Assembly (NCBI RefSeq): GCF_048564905.1
Contig: NC_133006.1
Span: 26,347,501-26,411,500 of the forward strand
DNA length: 64,000 nt
Direction: 5' to 3'
From: Vicugna pacos
Lineage: Eukaryota > Chordata > Mammalia > Artiodactyla > Camelidae
Shown: one piece after another, positions 1-11,726 of the stretch
Layout: each line of letters begins with the position of its first letter
Position numbering within the stretch: position 1 is the first letter of the stretch
The notes under the pieces: generated by a model
What the model was told of the DNA's origin: nothing
Seen by the model: only the letters and a program-made list of their open reading frames with translations
Databases searched by the model: none
Position numbers and translations under genes: made by a program

Positions 1-1984
1 TTCTTGCACCCGGGTCTCTCAATTGCCTGGCTTAGAAAGTTGTGTTAATATATTTGAAAATGAGAAACCTTTTGTATGGAACTCTAAGTGGACCATCCTC
101 ATTGAATCCAGCACCTCTTCTAAATGGGGAGCCTCAGTCTTGCAGGCGGAGGAGTTTGGAGCTGCTTCGGGAGACATGGAGGCAGTTGGTTTGGGGGCAG
201 CAGGGCCATACCATGGTTTACCCAATGGGCAGTTTAAACCAGATCAGTTGTTTCTGACTGGGCAGGGGACTGATAGGGGAGATGTGTGGAACGGGTGCAG
301 CTGCAGTGACCAGTCTTAGCTCTTATCTCCCCTGTCGATGTCCTAAGCCCACACTCTCAGCCTTACTCAGCCACCCTCTCTCCCAATAGGATCATGTGCT
401 CCACTGAGAAACATCTCTGGCGGTCAGAGCCCTCCTGACCACTTCAAAAGAAATCTCTCTATCCTGCCTTTCTTCTCCTGAAGGAATAAATATCCTGACA
501 CCTTTAACATTCTGTTCAACAACCTCTGGAACCTTCTTCATTTACTTCTATATAGACTTTTCATTTATTTCCTTCACTGAGATTTTCCCTCAAGTCTTCA
601 AATATATATAGATGCCCTTTCATTCCTTGTCTTATTATTTTTATTTTTTTAAGTTTAGGTTGCCCTTAATATGCTAATTTTTCTCTCCTTTTTCCCCCTT
701 CCAGAATTCACCAGCTTAAAATCGATACTGCCTCCATTTCTAAGTGTTCATTTCCTATCGTGGTCCAATCTGGCTACATTCAGTTTTCCACCCATATATT
801 CTCTCAAAGATCACCAGCGACCTTTGAACCAAAGTGGATGGTGTGCTCTCCAACATTGTGCATATGTTGCCTGCCTCTTTTGTGTGTGTGTGTCCTGAGC
901 AATACTGTGTAGTACTGATTCTCACCCTCTTCCAGACATTTCTTTTTGTTAACTCCTATGTTGGCTCCTTTTTTTTCCTTATCTCATAAAGCATAGTCCC
1001 TGATTACCTGCTTTCTCTTAGAAAACTTATTCATCATGTATGTACATCTTTTGTTCAAATGTAAATGACCTCCAAATTCTCATTCCCATCAGAGCTAATT
1101 TTAGTTTTCCAGCATCCTGAATTGTCTCTCTTAAAGGCTCAAACCATGTAAAATCCAACTCATTTCTGTTTCCAACCACTGACCCATGTCCCAGTTTCTC
1201 CATTAGGATGGATGGCACCACCTGTGCTGAGCCAGGAATCATGTTTGATTCTTCCCTTTCTCTCCCACTGTCACCAGATCCTGGTATTCTTTCTTCATGT
1301 CTCTCACACTTATTCCTTCATTTGCATTCTTACTATCACGACTCTAATCCAGAAATGTATTAATTTGTTTTGGTTTTTGAGTGTCTATCCTCTTTCTCTC
1401 CATCCTACTCAGTTCAGCAGGTTGATCTGCTTTACCACTGTCTTATGCAACCTTAAATAGATTGCTCTCCGTTGCTTATAACACCAACTGTACATTTTCT
1501 AACTTAGCTTTTAAGAAACCTAAAATATGATCCTTTTTAAAGATATATTTTCCACAGTTAATCAAGAGCAGACATTTCACCCTCATCCACTGTGTGGCGG
1601 GAGTGTGGTTTGATGAGTTGAAGGCAACTTCAAGCATGAAATATCATTTCTTTTGTCTGGTTTGTGAGACCAGACAAAGCTTAAGGTAATTTAGCACCTA
1701 GCATTACCCTGATTAACATTATAAGTCTATGGTGGGTGCATAAACTATGTCAGCTCAATTAGACTAAAGGAAAAACCTTATATAAATCCTTCCCCACTCA
1801 TTCCACTGGCGTGGTTGCTCTGGCTCTGGGGAGTGACAGAAAGGCAGAGCTGAGAGAATTGCCAAGAGATGGGTCAAGAACCGTGCCTGAAGTGAGTTAT
1901 TGCCTTCTAATTATATGAGCCCCCCAAAAATCCTTTTTGATTATGCCTTATTGAGTTGGTGATGTTCCAATATTTAGAATATAA
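1..1984. other. Unassigned flank, no gene recognised
   Basis: Short open frames occur on both strands but none resembles a protein family I know. The stretch is pyrimidine-rich on the plus strand. Around 1560-1880 there is a TATA-like word in a context that resembles an old LTR, but I cannot name a family. Confidence 0.4.
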
Positions 1985-2330
1985 CTCAGACCTCCAGAAC
2001 CTGGTCTACATTGCCTCATGTAATCTGATTCCTGCCAGCGTCTGCTATCTCATCCTTACTACTCCCTGCCTCCTACAACACTGACCACACTGGCCTTTCA
2101 GTTGCTTCTAATACTCAAGTAAGATTGTTTTTTGCCTTTACCCCAATTGTTTCTACTGCCTGGAATGTTCTTTTAATAAGATCTCAACTTAAAATGTCAC
2201 CTCCTCAGAAGGGACTTTCCAGCCATAAAGCCAAAACACATTTATATAGATTCTGAAGTTCTCCAATCTTATTTTCCTGTCTTTCTTTCCTTACTTGTGT
2301 TTTACATAATTGAAACAGTATATGTTGATT
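1985..2330 (+). repeat. LINE-2 3' fragment
   Basis: The text near 2160-2220 (a 'tgcctggaatgttc' word followed by 'gtcacctcctcag') matches the 3' part of mammalian LINE-2 read in the sense direction. It is diverged, as expected for an element older than the placental radiation. Confidence 0.6.
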
Positions 2331-3164
2331 AAACCCATACATGAAAATATCTAGTATTCAGTTTATTAATTTGGTTTAGTTGTCTCTGTGTCCTATAAAT
2401 AGGAATTAAAGGTTTTTGCCTTTAAACATAGTTAAGTTTTCTAGGTACCTAAGATGGAAATTTAGTTCATTACCATTTTTCTTTTTCTAATAGTCATATT
2501 AGAAAACTCAAGGCTATAAATTTCACTCTAAACACTGCTTTACATGTTTTCATTTTCATTCTTACACATGAAATGGCCTTTCAGATACCAATAAAGAACT
2601 TAATTGTGATACAGACTTTGTCCAGTCAAAGCTCAGAGGAGAGATGCATCACCCAACTCAATCCCTTATTAGGAAAACCAGTTCTGGAAGCTCCACCTCA
2701 GAGTTAGCACCTCTGGTTGGAGTTCCCACCGTGAGGGCCAGAAACTCCCAGCTACTCTGCTCCAAGCAGTTGAACTTGAAGCTGAAAGTATGTAGTTTCT
2801 TTCCTATATCCCTTGTGACATTTTCATATGGAAATTTTCCTACTTTGGAAATTCACTGTCCTACTAGGTACACCAAGAGTTAAAGCACCGGCTGTAGGAA
2901 ATTAAACAGCTACAGGCAAATAAGCCTCCCTAGAGGGGAGGTGGAAAGGAAGTGACTTTTGTTAAGCACTTATGTAGGAAGAACTACTATTTCTTTTTAA
3001 AACATTAAAATCTGGTATTAAAAGACCATCTGAAATAACTCAACATTCATTTGTAAGAAGGAGTGTGCTGTGGCTTGACCTGAAAGTATCTTTACTGAGG
3101 GTTTGCCTGAACTTGCAGGCTTATTGTCCAGTGTCGTTTGTTCTTGAGGGCGAATTATGCTCAG
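2331..3164. other. Unassigned intergenic sequence
   Basis: I see no gene and no confidently nameable repeat here. A short open frame at 2644-2883 has no recognisable family features. Confidence 0.4.
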
Positions 3165-3600
3165 CATGGAGAAGATCAATGTTCCTCTTCCAATCCATGA
3201 GCATGGAATATCTTTCTATTTACTTGTGTCTTCAATTTCTTTCATCAATGTCTTATGGTTGCAGCATACAAGACTTTTACCTTCTCAGTTAAAAGGCATT
3301 TTATTTTTTTTAATGCAGTTGTAAATGGGACTGTTTTCTTAATTTCTTTTCAGGTAGTTTATCGTTAGTGTGTAGAAATACAACTGATTCTTGTATATTG
3401 ATTTGGTACTCTGCAACTTTATGAATCTGTTTATTCTAACAAATTTTTGGTGGAATGTTTAGGGTTTTTTTATATATAATATAATGCCATCCACAAATAG
3501 TGACAGTTTTACTTCTTCCTTTCTGATTCAGATGCCTTTTATTTAATTTTTTTACTTGCCCAATTGTTCTTCCTGTTGCAGACTGGATTTAGGTTCCTGG
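3165..3600 (-). repeat. LINE-1 ORF2 fragment
   Basis: Read on the minus strand this is decayed LINE-1 ORF2 from the region before and into the reverse transcriptase. The plus-strand words about 'ttgtatattgatttggtact' and 'tttatgaatctgtttatt' are the usual reverse complement of that part. Both ends are truncated. Confidence 0.65.
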
Positions 3601-4060
3601 GAAATACCGCCCTCCTTTTCTTATCCATCTTTATTTTCTTCACTGGCCAGAAATGTAGGCATTTAAACCTGATCTTTGCTTAACTAACCTTGGTCAATTC
3701 CATACTACTCCTCTTCAGAGTCTCTTCAAGTATATTGAATTAGGGGAAGAGGAGAATTATTTTCTGGAAGATGTTGGGTATAAACTTCCTTTCTGTCTTC
3801 ACTGAGTTAGGTGTGGAGTTCCTGTCTGCATCGTCTACTTTCTAAGATACTTTCAGCTGGTCGTCATCAGCCACAATATGCAATGAGAGTAGCACACAAA
3901 GCTAATGCCTCAAAGTATAGTTTTCCCTCCTGTCTCTCTTGCTGGATCCTCAGTGCACTTGTGTGTGTAATTGAACCAGGAAGTCATCAAAATCTCACAG
4001 GGGCAATTGATTTATATTACTGCTTCTGGCTTCATGATTTTGCTTATAGAACAATAATGT

Positions 4061-4363
4061 CTACCTCTTGAGACATTTTCCTTTTCGACCTTTTTGTCTA
4101 TTCTTGCAGCTAGACAATGTATATTCTTCATAGTCATCACCAGAAAATCCAGCACATTCATAGAAACAGCCTTTCTCCAAGACCATAAGCTGATGTCCAA
4201 GCAACTGATTAGTACCTTTGTCTCTGCTTATGGCATTAATTGCAGCTTTCACTTGTGGACTATGTACTTTATAACTTCTAGTAATTGGCTTTGCCTTCAT
4301 GACCTTTTGTTTTCCAGCAGTAAGCGCTTTTGTTTTAGTAACCAGAAACAAACTGTTACCCAA
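4061..4363 (-). pseudogene. Unidentified basic 100-codon open frame, possible retrocopy
   Basis: An uninterrupted minus-strand frame of 100 codons is rich in Lys and Arg with a basic C-terminal tail (a KNRQKGRKGK word) and a central acidic GDDYEEY patch. The composition looks like real protein rather than chance translation of AT-rich DNA. I could not identify the parent gene. There is no splice structure and no evident promoter, so a processed pseudogene fragment is the simplest reading. A chance open frame remains possible. Confidence 0.22.
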
Positions 4364-4639
4364 GTTTTGTTGTACTCACTGGAAAAATTTAAGCCACTTT
4401 TGATGGTGATTGTATGATTTTTCCAAGAAATGAACCAGATACTACTTCGTTGCTCAAGGCTGGGACATTTGGTTGAGACCTAAACCAGCCCTCTTGCCTG
4501 CAGCAGAGGCACACAACCCAATAAAGCAGAATAGACCTAAAACTCAGCCTGAAGATTCTTGATTCAGAAATAAATTGTTGTTGTTTTAAACCACTGAGAT
4601 AAATAACATTACTATAAATGAATTTTGTGACATATACTC

Positions 4640-4980
4640 ATGGTTATAAAGTAATATACCTACATTTCTTTAATTACCTGGGTTATTTTAAATTTAATAT
4701 TTAGGTTTCAGATACATCTGGAATTTGGTCTAGCCTATGGTGTGAACCATATCAGATAGCTGCGAGTTATTGCCATACTGTGTATTAATCTTTTCTCCAG
4801 AGATTTAAGGTGAAATGTTTTTCATACATTAAGTTTTCATATATGCTGAAATGTTGGGATTTTTCTGTTCAGTTTTTCTGTTCTTGAATATTTTACCAAT
4901 AATACCCAGTTCTAATTATGGGGGCTTTATAGTATATTTTAATGCCTCTTTAATAACACTTTTTATTTTCTCTCTGCACT
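4640..4980 (-). repeat. LINE-1 fragment
   Basis: The plus-strand text resembles the reverse complement of mid LINE-1, including a 'gctttatagtatattttaatg' type word near 4925-4945. It is old and AT-rich and is called with moderate confidence. Confidence 0.45.
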
Positions 4981-5129
4981 TTGCTGCTCTTCTTGGGTCT
5001 TAAGTGTGCTCAGCTTGACAGCTCATCCTACAAATCTTAGGACTTAGCAGCTTATAATCACATGAACAAACTCTTTGAAATAAATCAATCTCTCTCTCAC
5101 ATATGTATATATACATACATATAAACACA

Positions 5130-5880
5130 CATATACTAAGTGAAATAAGTCAGAGAAGGACAAATATTATATGATTTCACTTATATGTGGAATCCAAGAA
5201 ACAAAACAAGAAGCAGAGTCATAGATACAGAAAACAAACAGGTGATTGCCAGAGAGGAGTCGGGTGGGGGATGAGAGAAGTTAATGAGGGAAATTAAGAG
5301 GTACAAAATTCCAACTACAAAATAAATGATTCACAGATATAAAGTGTACAGTGTGGGGAATACAGTCAACAACAATATAATGTTGTATGGTGACAGATGG
5401 TTACTACATTTATCGTGGTGATCATTTTGAAATGTATAGAAATATGGAATAACTATTTTATGCACCAGGAACTAACATAGTAATGTAGATCAGTTATACT
5501 TCAAAAACAAACAAATAAACTCATCGAAAAAGAGATCAGATTTGTGTTACCAGAGGCAGAGGGTAGGGGTTGGAGGAATTGAATGAAGGTGATCAAAAGG
5601 CAGAAACTTCCAGTTATAAGATAAATAAGCACTAGGGCTGTAATGTACAAAATAAGTTGTTGAGAGTAAATTCTAAGAATTCTAATTACATGGAAACTTT
5701 TTCTTTTTCTTTTTCTTTTTCTTTTTCTTTTATTTTGTATCTATATGAGATTATGGGTGTTCACTAAACATATTGTGGTAATTATTTCATGATGTATGTT
5801 AAGTCAAATCACTATGTTGTACATCTTAGAGTTATACAATGCTGTATGTCAATTATGTCTCAATAAAACTGGAAGAAAAA
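5130..5880 (+). repeat. Two LINE-1 3' ends in tandem
   Basis: 5130-5520 shows the standard LINE-1 tail region ('aagtgaaataagtcagagaa', then the stretch about a patient 'ggtgattgccagag'). 5521-5880 is a second 3' end that closes with 'tgtctcaataaaactggaag' and an A-rich tail. A (CTTTTT)n run at 5697-5732 lies inside the second copy. Confidence 0.7.
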
Positions 5881-6210
5881 AGAAACTGAGTGTTCTGAAA
5901 ATAAACAAATAAGGTTACATCAAACTAAAAAGCCTTTGTACAGCTAAAGAAACCATCAACAAAACAAAAAGGCAGCCTACTGAATGGGAGAAAATATTTG
6001 CAAACAATATATCTGATTAAGGGTTAATATCCAAATATATAAAGAACTCACACAACTCAATATCAAACAAACCCCAAACAACTCAATTAAAAAAATAGGC
6101 AGAGGACTCAAATAGACATTTTTCCAAAGAAGATGTGCAAATAACAAACAGACACATGAAAAGATGCTCAACATCACTAATCACAGAAATGCAAATCAAA
6201 ACCACATGAG
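5881..6210 (+). repeat. LINE-1 ORF2 C-terminal fragment
   Basis: The text from 'ggttacatcaaactaaaaag' through 'aaaatatttgcaaac' to 'gatgctcaacatcactaatc' is the ORF2 segment upstream of the LINE-1 3' end, on the plus strand. It follows a LINE-1 3' end, so it belongs to a different insertion. Confidence 0.75.
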
Positions 6211-7544
6211 TTGTGTGAGTTGGAGGCCAAATATTTGAATCACTACTGTCATAAGGACAAAGAAACCAAAGAGACCAACAGTAACAGTCGAAATATTCCC
6301 CCCAAAACAGTAATTTAAAAAGTGGTGCAAAAAAGGAAAATCCCTCATTCTCTCAGTAATCATCTCAGGCTCCATGCTGATGAGTTAGCAAATAAGTCTG
6401 CTCCTTTTCTTAGCCATAGTAAAGTACAGTGTCTCTGGCAGTGAGCCTATGCATTATATGGAAACTATTTAATGAAGAATGAGCATGTTCTGGGCTTATT
6501 AGTGGCTTAATCTAAAACTGGCAACTGACAAAATACGAGGGACTGAAAAGGTTTATTGAACAAGATTTGCCATGAAATAGAGAACAATAGAATCCAAAGA
6601 CCAAGATGGCATTGTTAATTTTGGGAAAAATAGAGGCTTCACAATAGAATCTACTCGGAAGATTTAAAAACTAGCAACGCCTGGCTTCTTCCAAGAGATT
6701 CTGATTCAATGGGTCTCAGAATGATCTGGCCCTAGAAAATAATTTTTTATTTTCTCAAGATATTCTTACAAAAATCTAAGTTTGAGAACCATTGGGGTAG
6801 AGAAATTGTTAAGATTTTAAAAGCAACATATTAGGTAAATATTTCAAGCAATCTGTTATCAATGATGAAAGAAACAGATCATTCTCTACTGCCTGATATG
6901 AAAAACAAAGCTTATGCTGGGAACAGGAACAATTACCTTGATGACCTTGGAGAAAACTGGAAGATAACTTCACCATTGTAATTAAAGGCAAGGGACTAAA
7001 TCCCTGTGGACTAAGAAGTTTAACTAAGGGAAAAAAAACCCTATCAATTTAAGCCTTTTTATTAACGTAGTCAGTGCTATTATATCTTCTTGAGAAACGC
7101 CAGAAGGTAAGATTGGAAAAAGAAGTTTAAATTACAAAATTTCTAGGGCCTTCTTGGTTTCAATGAGGCAGAAATGGATGAAAATCTCTACTATTTTAGA
7201 CACTTCCAGAGCAATAGATGTATTTTCATCTTAACTAGGCTTACATTAATTCATCCCACATTTAAAACTTCAGTAATATTAGTCTTGATTAGGTCTTGGG
7301 TTCTTTTTAAAGAATATTATGTGAATATAAGAATTATTATGATTTGACTGCTCTGTAATGTACACTCCTTTAAACACATTCAGAGAATTTCTTTATCAAT
7401 CTCATCTGCTACTTCAAGACTCCTTTTTTTTCCCTGAGAAGCACATATTTAACTCTGTGTAAAGCACAATTCTGTTTGATTAAAATAGTATTTCAAAGAT
7501 GTAAGGCATTACTTTACCTTTCAGTGGCCTATACGTTAGTCAAT
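6211..7544. other. Unassigned, with a hAT-type (MER5A-like) remnant at about 6655-6805
   Basis: Within 6655-6805 the words 'agattctgattcaatgggtc' and 'tttgagaaccattggggt' resemble MER5A, a non-autonomous hAT-Charlie element. The rest of the stretch shows no gene or nameable repeat. Confidence 0.4.
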
Positions 7545-7550
7545 TCTTTT

Positions 7551-7665
7551 TTTATTATGTATATTTTTATTGAAGTATAGTCAGTTTACAATGTGTCAAT
7601 TTCTGGTGTACAGCACAATAGTTCAGTCATATAGGAACATACATATATTTGTTTTCATATTCTCT
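7551..7665 (-). repeat. LINE-1 3'-end fragment
   Basis: On the plus strand the motif 'tttttattgaagtatagtc' followed by 'tttctggtgtacagcac' is the reverse complement of the terminal LINE-1 segment. The same segment, in sense, ends the element at 11131-11726. Confidence 0.65.
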
Positions 7666-7744
7666 AGTGGCCTATACGTTAGAGAATAAGTCATTACATA
7701 AAATAATAGGATAAAAATAAAAATGGAAATTAGTATATATTTTA

Positions 7745-8165
7745 TGGATTGCTTTGTGTCCCTCAAAATTTATATGTAGGAATCCTAAACCCCAGTACTT
7801 CAGGATGATACAGTCTTAACAAGGTAATCAAATTAAAATGAGGTTACTAGGGTGAGTGTTAATCCAAATGACTAGTGTCCTTATAAAAAGAGGAAATTTG
7901 GAGACAGACACAAACAGCAAGATTGCCATGGGAAGCTGAAGGAAGACATCAGGGTTATTTTCTACACAGAGATTGCCAGCAGCCACCAGAAGCTAGGTAA
8001 GAGGCATGGAACTGATTCTTCTTTGCAGCTATCAGGAGGAACCAGTCTTGCTGAAACCTTGATCTAACATTTGTAGCCTTCAGAATTGTAAGACAATCAG
8101 TTTTGATTGTTCATTTCACCTAGTTTTTGGTACCTTCTTATGGCAGACTAACAAACTAATGCAAT
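7745..8165 (+). mobile_element. MaLR-type LTR (MLT1/MST-like), ERVL class
   Basis: The sequence follows the MaLR LTR from the 'aaaatttatatgtaggaat' word through 'gtgtccttataaaaagagg' to the end 'ttcttatggcagactaac'. It is an ancient, heavily decayed solo LTR fossil with no coding interior visible. Confidence 0.6.
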
Positions 8166-8214
8166 ATGACTAACTACCAAAAGTATGATCATGATAGTGA
8201 TTAAGGTGTTTGAA

Positions 8215-8450
8215 GCTTGTATATTCTGAGTTCACATTTTGGATTAAGCTTTATGCTGAGTGATTTATAGAAGTTATCTTTTATTACCTTTGCAACAATC
8301 CTGAAAGATAGATATTAGTATCACTATAGAAAAAAATTTTAAGAGGATGCCTGATGATACCAGTGTTGTCAGTAGAGCAATGATTCAAACCCAAGTTTTC
8401 CTGATCTCAAATCCGATGTCCCTGTTCGGCACTCTGCACCAAAGGCAGTA
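8215..8450 (-). repeat. MIR SINE fragment
   Basis: Read in reverse complement the segment resembles MIR. The plus strand shows the familiar '...ttacctttgcaacaatcctgaaag' and the tRNA-like 'gattcaaacccaag' box. It lies about 420 bp upstream of the olfactory receptor. Confidence 0.5.
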
Positions 8451-8869
8451 GAAGAGGACACAAGGCTGAGTGTAGTGAGTGGAGAGCATATTATCTATTA
8501 AAATCAAGTAGAGTTCATGAGGATTATGTGATTGTTCTAAAGCTTGGATGAAGGAATAAAAAGAAAATGTTGGGATGGCTTGGAGAACAAAGTATATTCT
8601 TCATGAGGGAAGTAACCTGAGCCAACACTCACGTCAGAAAATTAGGTGAAGTGTCTGAGATGAAAAGTAGAATTGTCAAGGTTTTTCTTGAATAATAATG
8701 AGGAGAAACCTCTTGAGATGGTGGGTGTAACCTCTTGTGTAGCGTCCTGAACTCCAGCCCCAACAGAGTTGGTCAAAAAGAGTGGCACACGAAAAGTAGA
8801 TAGTGAATACATAACTACACAGTTAACTTTTATAACTTCTTGTGGTTCTAGATAAGGAAAACATTCATC

Positions 8870-9808
8870 ATGGAATGGGAGAATCAGACATTCAGCCCTG
8901 ACTTCATCTTGATGGGCATTTTTAGTCACACTCCCTCTCACATCTTTCTCTTCTCTCTGGTCCTGGGCATCTTTACAGTGGCTCTCTTGGCAAACATTAT
9001 CATGGTTCTCCTCATCTACCTGGATACCCGGCTCCACATCCCCATGTACTTCCTCCTCAGCCAACTCTCCCTCATGGACCTCATGCTCATCTGCACCACT
9101 GTACCCAAAATGGCCTGCAACTACCTGTCTGGCAGGAATACCATTTCTGTAGCAGGATGTGAAATGCAGATATTCCTCTATGTGTCCCTCCTTGGTGCTG
9201 AGTGTTTCCTGTTGGCTGTCATGGCCTATGACCGCTATGTTGCCATTTGCTACCCACTTCAGTATCCTAATCTCATGAACCAGAAACTCTGTGGACTCAT
9301 GGCTGCCTCTTCATGGACCCTTGGTGTCTTCGATGGGATTGTTGAGGTAGCCACTACTTTGTCTTTCTCCTATTGCGGCTCCCGAGAAATATCCCAGTTC
9401 TTCTGTGATGTCCCAGCACTCCTACGTCTCTCATGCACGGATACTTCCACATTTGAAACACTCATTTTCATCTGCTGTGTAGTAATGCTCCTCTTCCCTT
9501 TATCACTCATCGTCATCTCCTACACACGTGTAATTATAACTGTCATTCGCATGAGTTCTGGGGAAGGTCGTCACAAGGCTGTCACCACCTGTACTTCACA
9601 CCTTAGTGTTGTGGGGATGTACTATGGAGCAGCTATGTTCATATACATGCGGCCCACTTCCAATCGTTCCCCAGCCCAGGACAAGACGGTGTCGACCTTC
9701 TACACCATTCTCACTCCCATGCTGAATCCTCTTATCTACAGCCTCCGGAACAAAGACGTGGCAAAAGCATTCAGTAAGGCAGTAGGGAAGGAGAAATCCA
9801 GAGAGTAA
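8870..9808 (+). CDS. Olfactory receptor, family 2 (OR2M/OR2T-like), intact
   Basis: A single-exon class A GPCR of 312 aa, expected in the plasma membrane of olfactory sensory neurons and coupled to Golf. The start ATG gives the usual short N-terminus with an N-glycosylation site (NQT, 5-7). Family landmarks are in order: PMYFLLSQLSLMDL (58-71) around TM2, Cys97 and Cys179 for the extracellular disulfide, MAYDRYVAIC (118-127) after TM3, SYTRVI (217-222) in TM5, KAVTTCTSHL (236-245) before TM6, and PMLNPLIYSLRN (283-294) in TM7. The TM1 motif reads LLANIIMV where most receptors have GN. No internal stops. The closest receptors I recall are human OR2M members, which map to 1q44 rather than 6p22; the exact subfamily is uncertain. 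The 3' end carries one arm of an inverted repeat. Confidence 0.9.
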   Translation: MEWENQTFSPDFILMGIFSHTPSHIFLFSLVLGIFTVALLANIIMVLLIYLDTRLHIPMYFLLSQLSLMDLMLICTTVPKMACNYLSGRNTISVAGCEMQIFLYVSLLGAECFLLAVMAYDRYVAICYPLQYPNLMNQKLCGLMAASSWTLGVFDGIVEVATTLSFSYCGSREISQFFCDVPALLRLSCTDTSTFETLIFICCVVMLLFPLSLIVISYTRVIITVIRMSSGEGRHKAVTTCTSHLSVVGMYYGAAMFIYMRPTSNRSPAQDKTVSTFYTILTPMLNPLIYSLRNKDVAKAFSKAVGKEKSRE

Positions 9809-9832
9809 ATTGGGTAATAGTTTACAGGGATT
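9799..9832 (+). repeat. Left arm of a 34-bp inverted repeat
   Basis: This arm covers the last codons and TAA stop of the olfactory receptor and 24 bp after it. Its reverse complement recurs at 10547-10580 with one mismatch. Confidence 0.85.
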
Positions 9833-10194
9833 TTTTTCCTTTCATAACTCCTCTCCCTCTCTCTTGAACATTTATTTATGAAAAACAAATTCTCACAGAT
9901 TTAGCAACAAATACACACACATATTATATGTGTTTGTCAATGAAACAAACAAGCAACCCTCCCATATCTTCCTTACTGAAATGTTCTCAAACGTTCCCTG
10001 GGGCACATTCTCCTTCGCCTCAGAAAACTAAATAAATCTAATTTTGTTTAACTATAGGCATGTTCTTGCTGGCATTTGGTTGGAGGTTTTTTGGATTGGG
10101 TGTAATAACCTGTAAGAAGAATTATGAAACTACTGAGAAAGAACATACATGAGTCCAGGCTAAGAGTTCTTCAACTTAATACCAGAAGCACAAT

Positions 10195-10530
10195 CTATAA
10201 AAGTAAAAATTGATAAATTTATGCTCCCTCCTGGCAACCTCCCTCTTTTCACTGTCTCTGTAGTTTTACTTTTTCCCAAATGTTGTGTAGTTTGAATCAT
10301 AGAGAAGCCTTTTCAGATTATTTTCTTTCATTTGGTAGTGTGCATTTATCTCATGCATTTTCATGACTTGTTAGCTCATTTCCTTTTAGCACTGAATGAT
10401 ATTCTATTGTCTGGATGTGCTACATGCCATCCTCCTAATGAAGGACACTTTGGTTGCTTCCAGCTCTAGGCTTAGTGGTTATATGAAAGTTTGTTCTTGA
10501 GGCTTTCTTCCTTAAAAAATGACTCTACCT
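10195..10530 (-). repeat. LINE-1 ORF2/3' fragment
   Basis: The plus strand carries the reverse-complement LINE-1 words 'actgaatgatattctattgt' and 'aaggacactttggttgcttc'. It lies between the two arms of the 34-bp inverted repeat. Confidence 0.6.
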
Positions 10531-10546
10531 CTTCATATTCCCTTTT

Positions 10547-10580
10547 AATCCCTGTAAACTATTACCCAGTTTACTCTCTG
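10547..10580 (-). repeat. Right arm of a 34-bp inverted repeat
   Basis: This is the reverse complement of 9799-9832 with one substitution. Homology stops abruptly on both sides, so it is not part of a longer inverted receptor copy. Confidence 0.85.
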
Positions 10581-10860
10581 AAAATTTTTTTTACAATGCT
10601 TGCTCATCTAGAGCAGAAAATAATACAGATGGCTGATTTTTCAAACTTACCTCACTAGGCTCTTAACTGTTTTAAAAAATGATAGCTACACGAACCACCA
10701 ACTCCCACTGACTTCATTTTATCCTTAAGTAGCACTGTCAAGCCCCCACACCAGTTCTTTAGAACTTCTCATCCATATACACAAATGTACTCTCTGGCTC
10801 CAGCCTGCTAGCCATCTGCAGGCTGTACATATCCACTTCAATACATACGCCTCATAGTGA

Positions 10861-10864
<4 letters not shown>

Positions 10865-10898
<34 letters not shown>
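10865..10898. repeat. (CA)n microsatellite
   Basis: About 17 perfect CA units. A CTCF-like word (CCACCTGGTGG) follows at 10907-10917, but it is a weaker match than those at 22.9 and 27.9 kb. Confidence 0.95.
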
Positions 10899-10901
<3 letters not shown>

Positions 10902-11130
10902 TCCCACCTGGTGGCCAAATGCAAAGCAGAATTGAGGTGGTACAACCTGGGAACTGATTTCAACTGACTCAGTCTCCACTTTCACCACACTCTGCTGAGC
11001 TCTCCATGAAGGTCCGAGAATTTTGCCCAGTGTTAGGGCAAGTGGAACTTGGATTCCAACTAACATACCTGGGATTGTGGGAGGCTGGTTCTTTCAATGA
11101 CTCCAGAATCCTTAATCAAGAGGAGATCCA

Positions 11131-11726
11131 ACACTAATTCGAAAAGATACATCCACCTCAATGTTCATAGCAGCACAATAGCCAAGACATGGAGACAACC
11201 TAAATGTCCATCAACAGATGACTGGATAAAGAAGTTGTGGTATATTTAAACCATGGAATACTACTCCAGCATAAAAAAGAATAAAATAATGCCATTTGTA
11301 GCAACATGGATGGACCTGGGGATCATCATTCTAAGTGAAGCAAGCCAGAAAGAGAAAGAAAAATACCATGTGATATTACTTATATGTGTAATCTAAAATT
11401 AAAAAAAGACAAAAATGAACTTATTTACAACACAGAAACAGACTCACAGACATAGAAAATGAACTGATGGTTACCGGGGGGAAATGGGGTGGGAAGGATA
11501 AATTGGGAGTTCAAGATTTGCTGATACTAAGTACTATATATAAAATAGATAAACAACAAATTTCTACTGTATAGCACAGGGAACTATATTCAATATCTTG
11601 TAGTAACTTATAATGAACAGAATATGAATAGGAATATGCATATGTAAATATGTGACTGAAACATTATGCTTTACACCAGAAATTGACATTTTGTAAACTG
11701 ACAGTTTCGTTTAAAAAGGAAAAAAA
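11131..11726 (+). repeat. 5'-truncated LINE-1 insertion with intact target-site duplication
   Basis: The segment is the last part of LINE-1 ORF2 ('gttcatagcagcacaatag', 'tggataaagaagttgtggta') plus the 3' region and an A-rich tail. It is flanked by a perfect 13-bp direct repeat AAGAGGAGATCCA at 11118-11130 and 11727-11739. The intact duplication shows a normal target-primed insertion and a relatively recent date compared with the other LINE-1 pieces in the window. Confidence 0.85.

Noticed and set aside
8642-9064. 140-codon minus-strand open frame
   Set aside because: It is antisense to the olfactory receptor start and has no family features.
10900-10920. Third CTCF-like motif next to the CA repeat
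   Set aside because: It matches only part of the core consensus, so I left it out as a feature.
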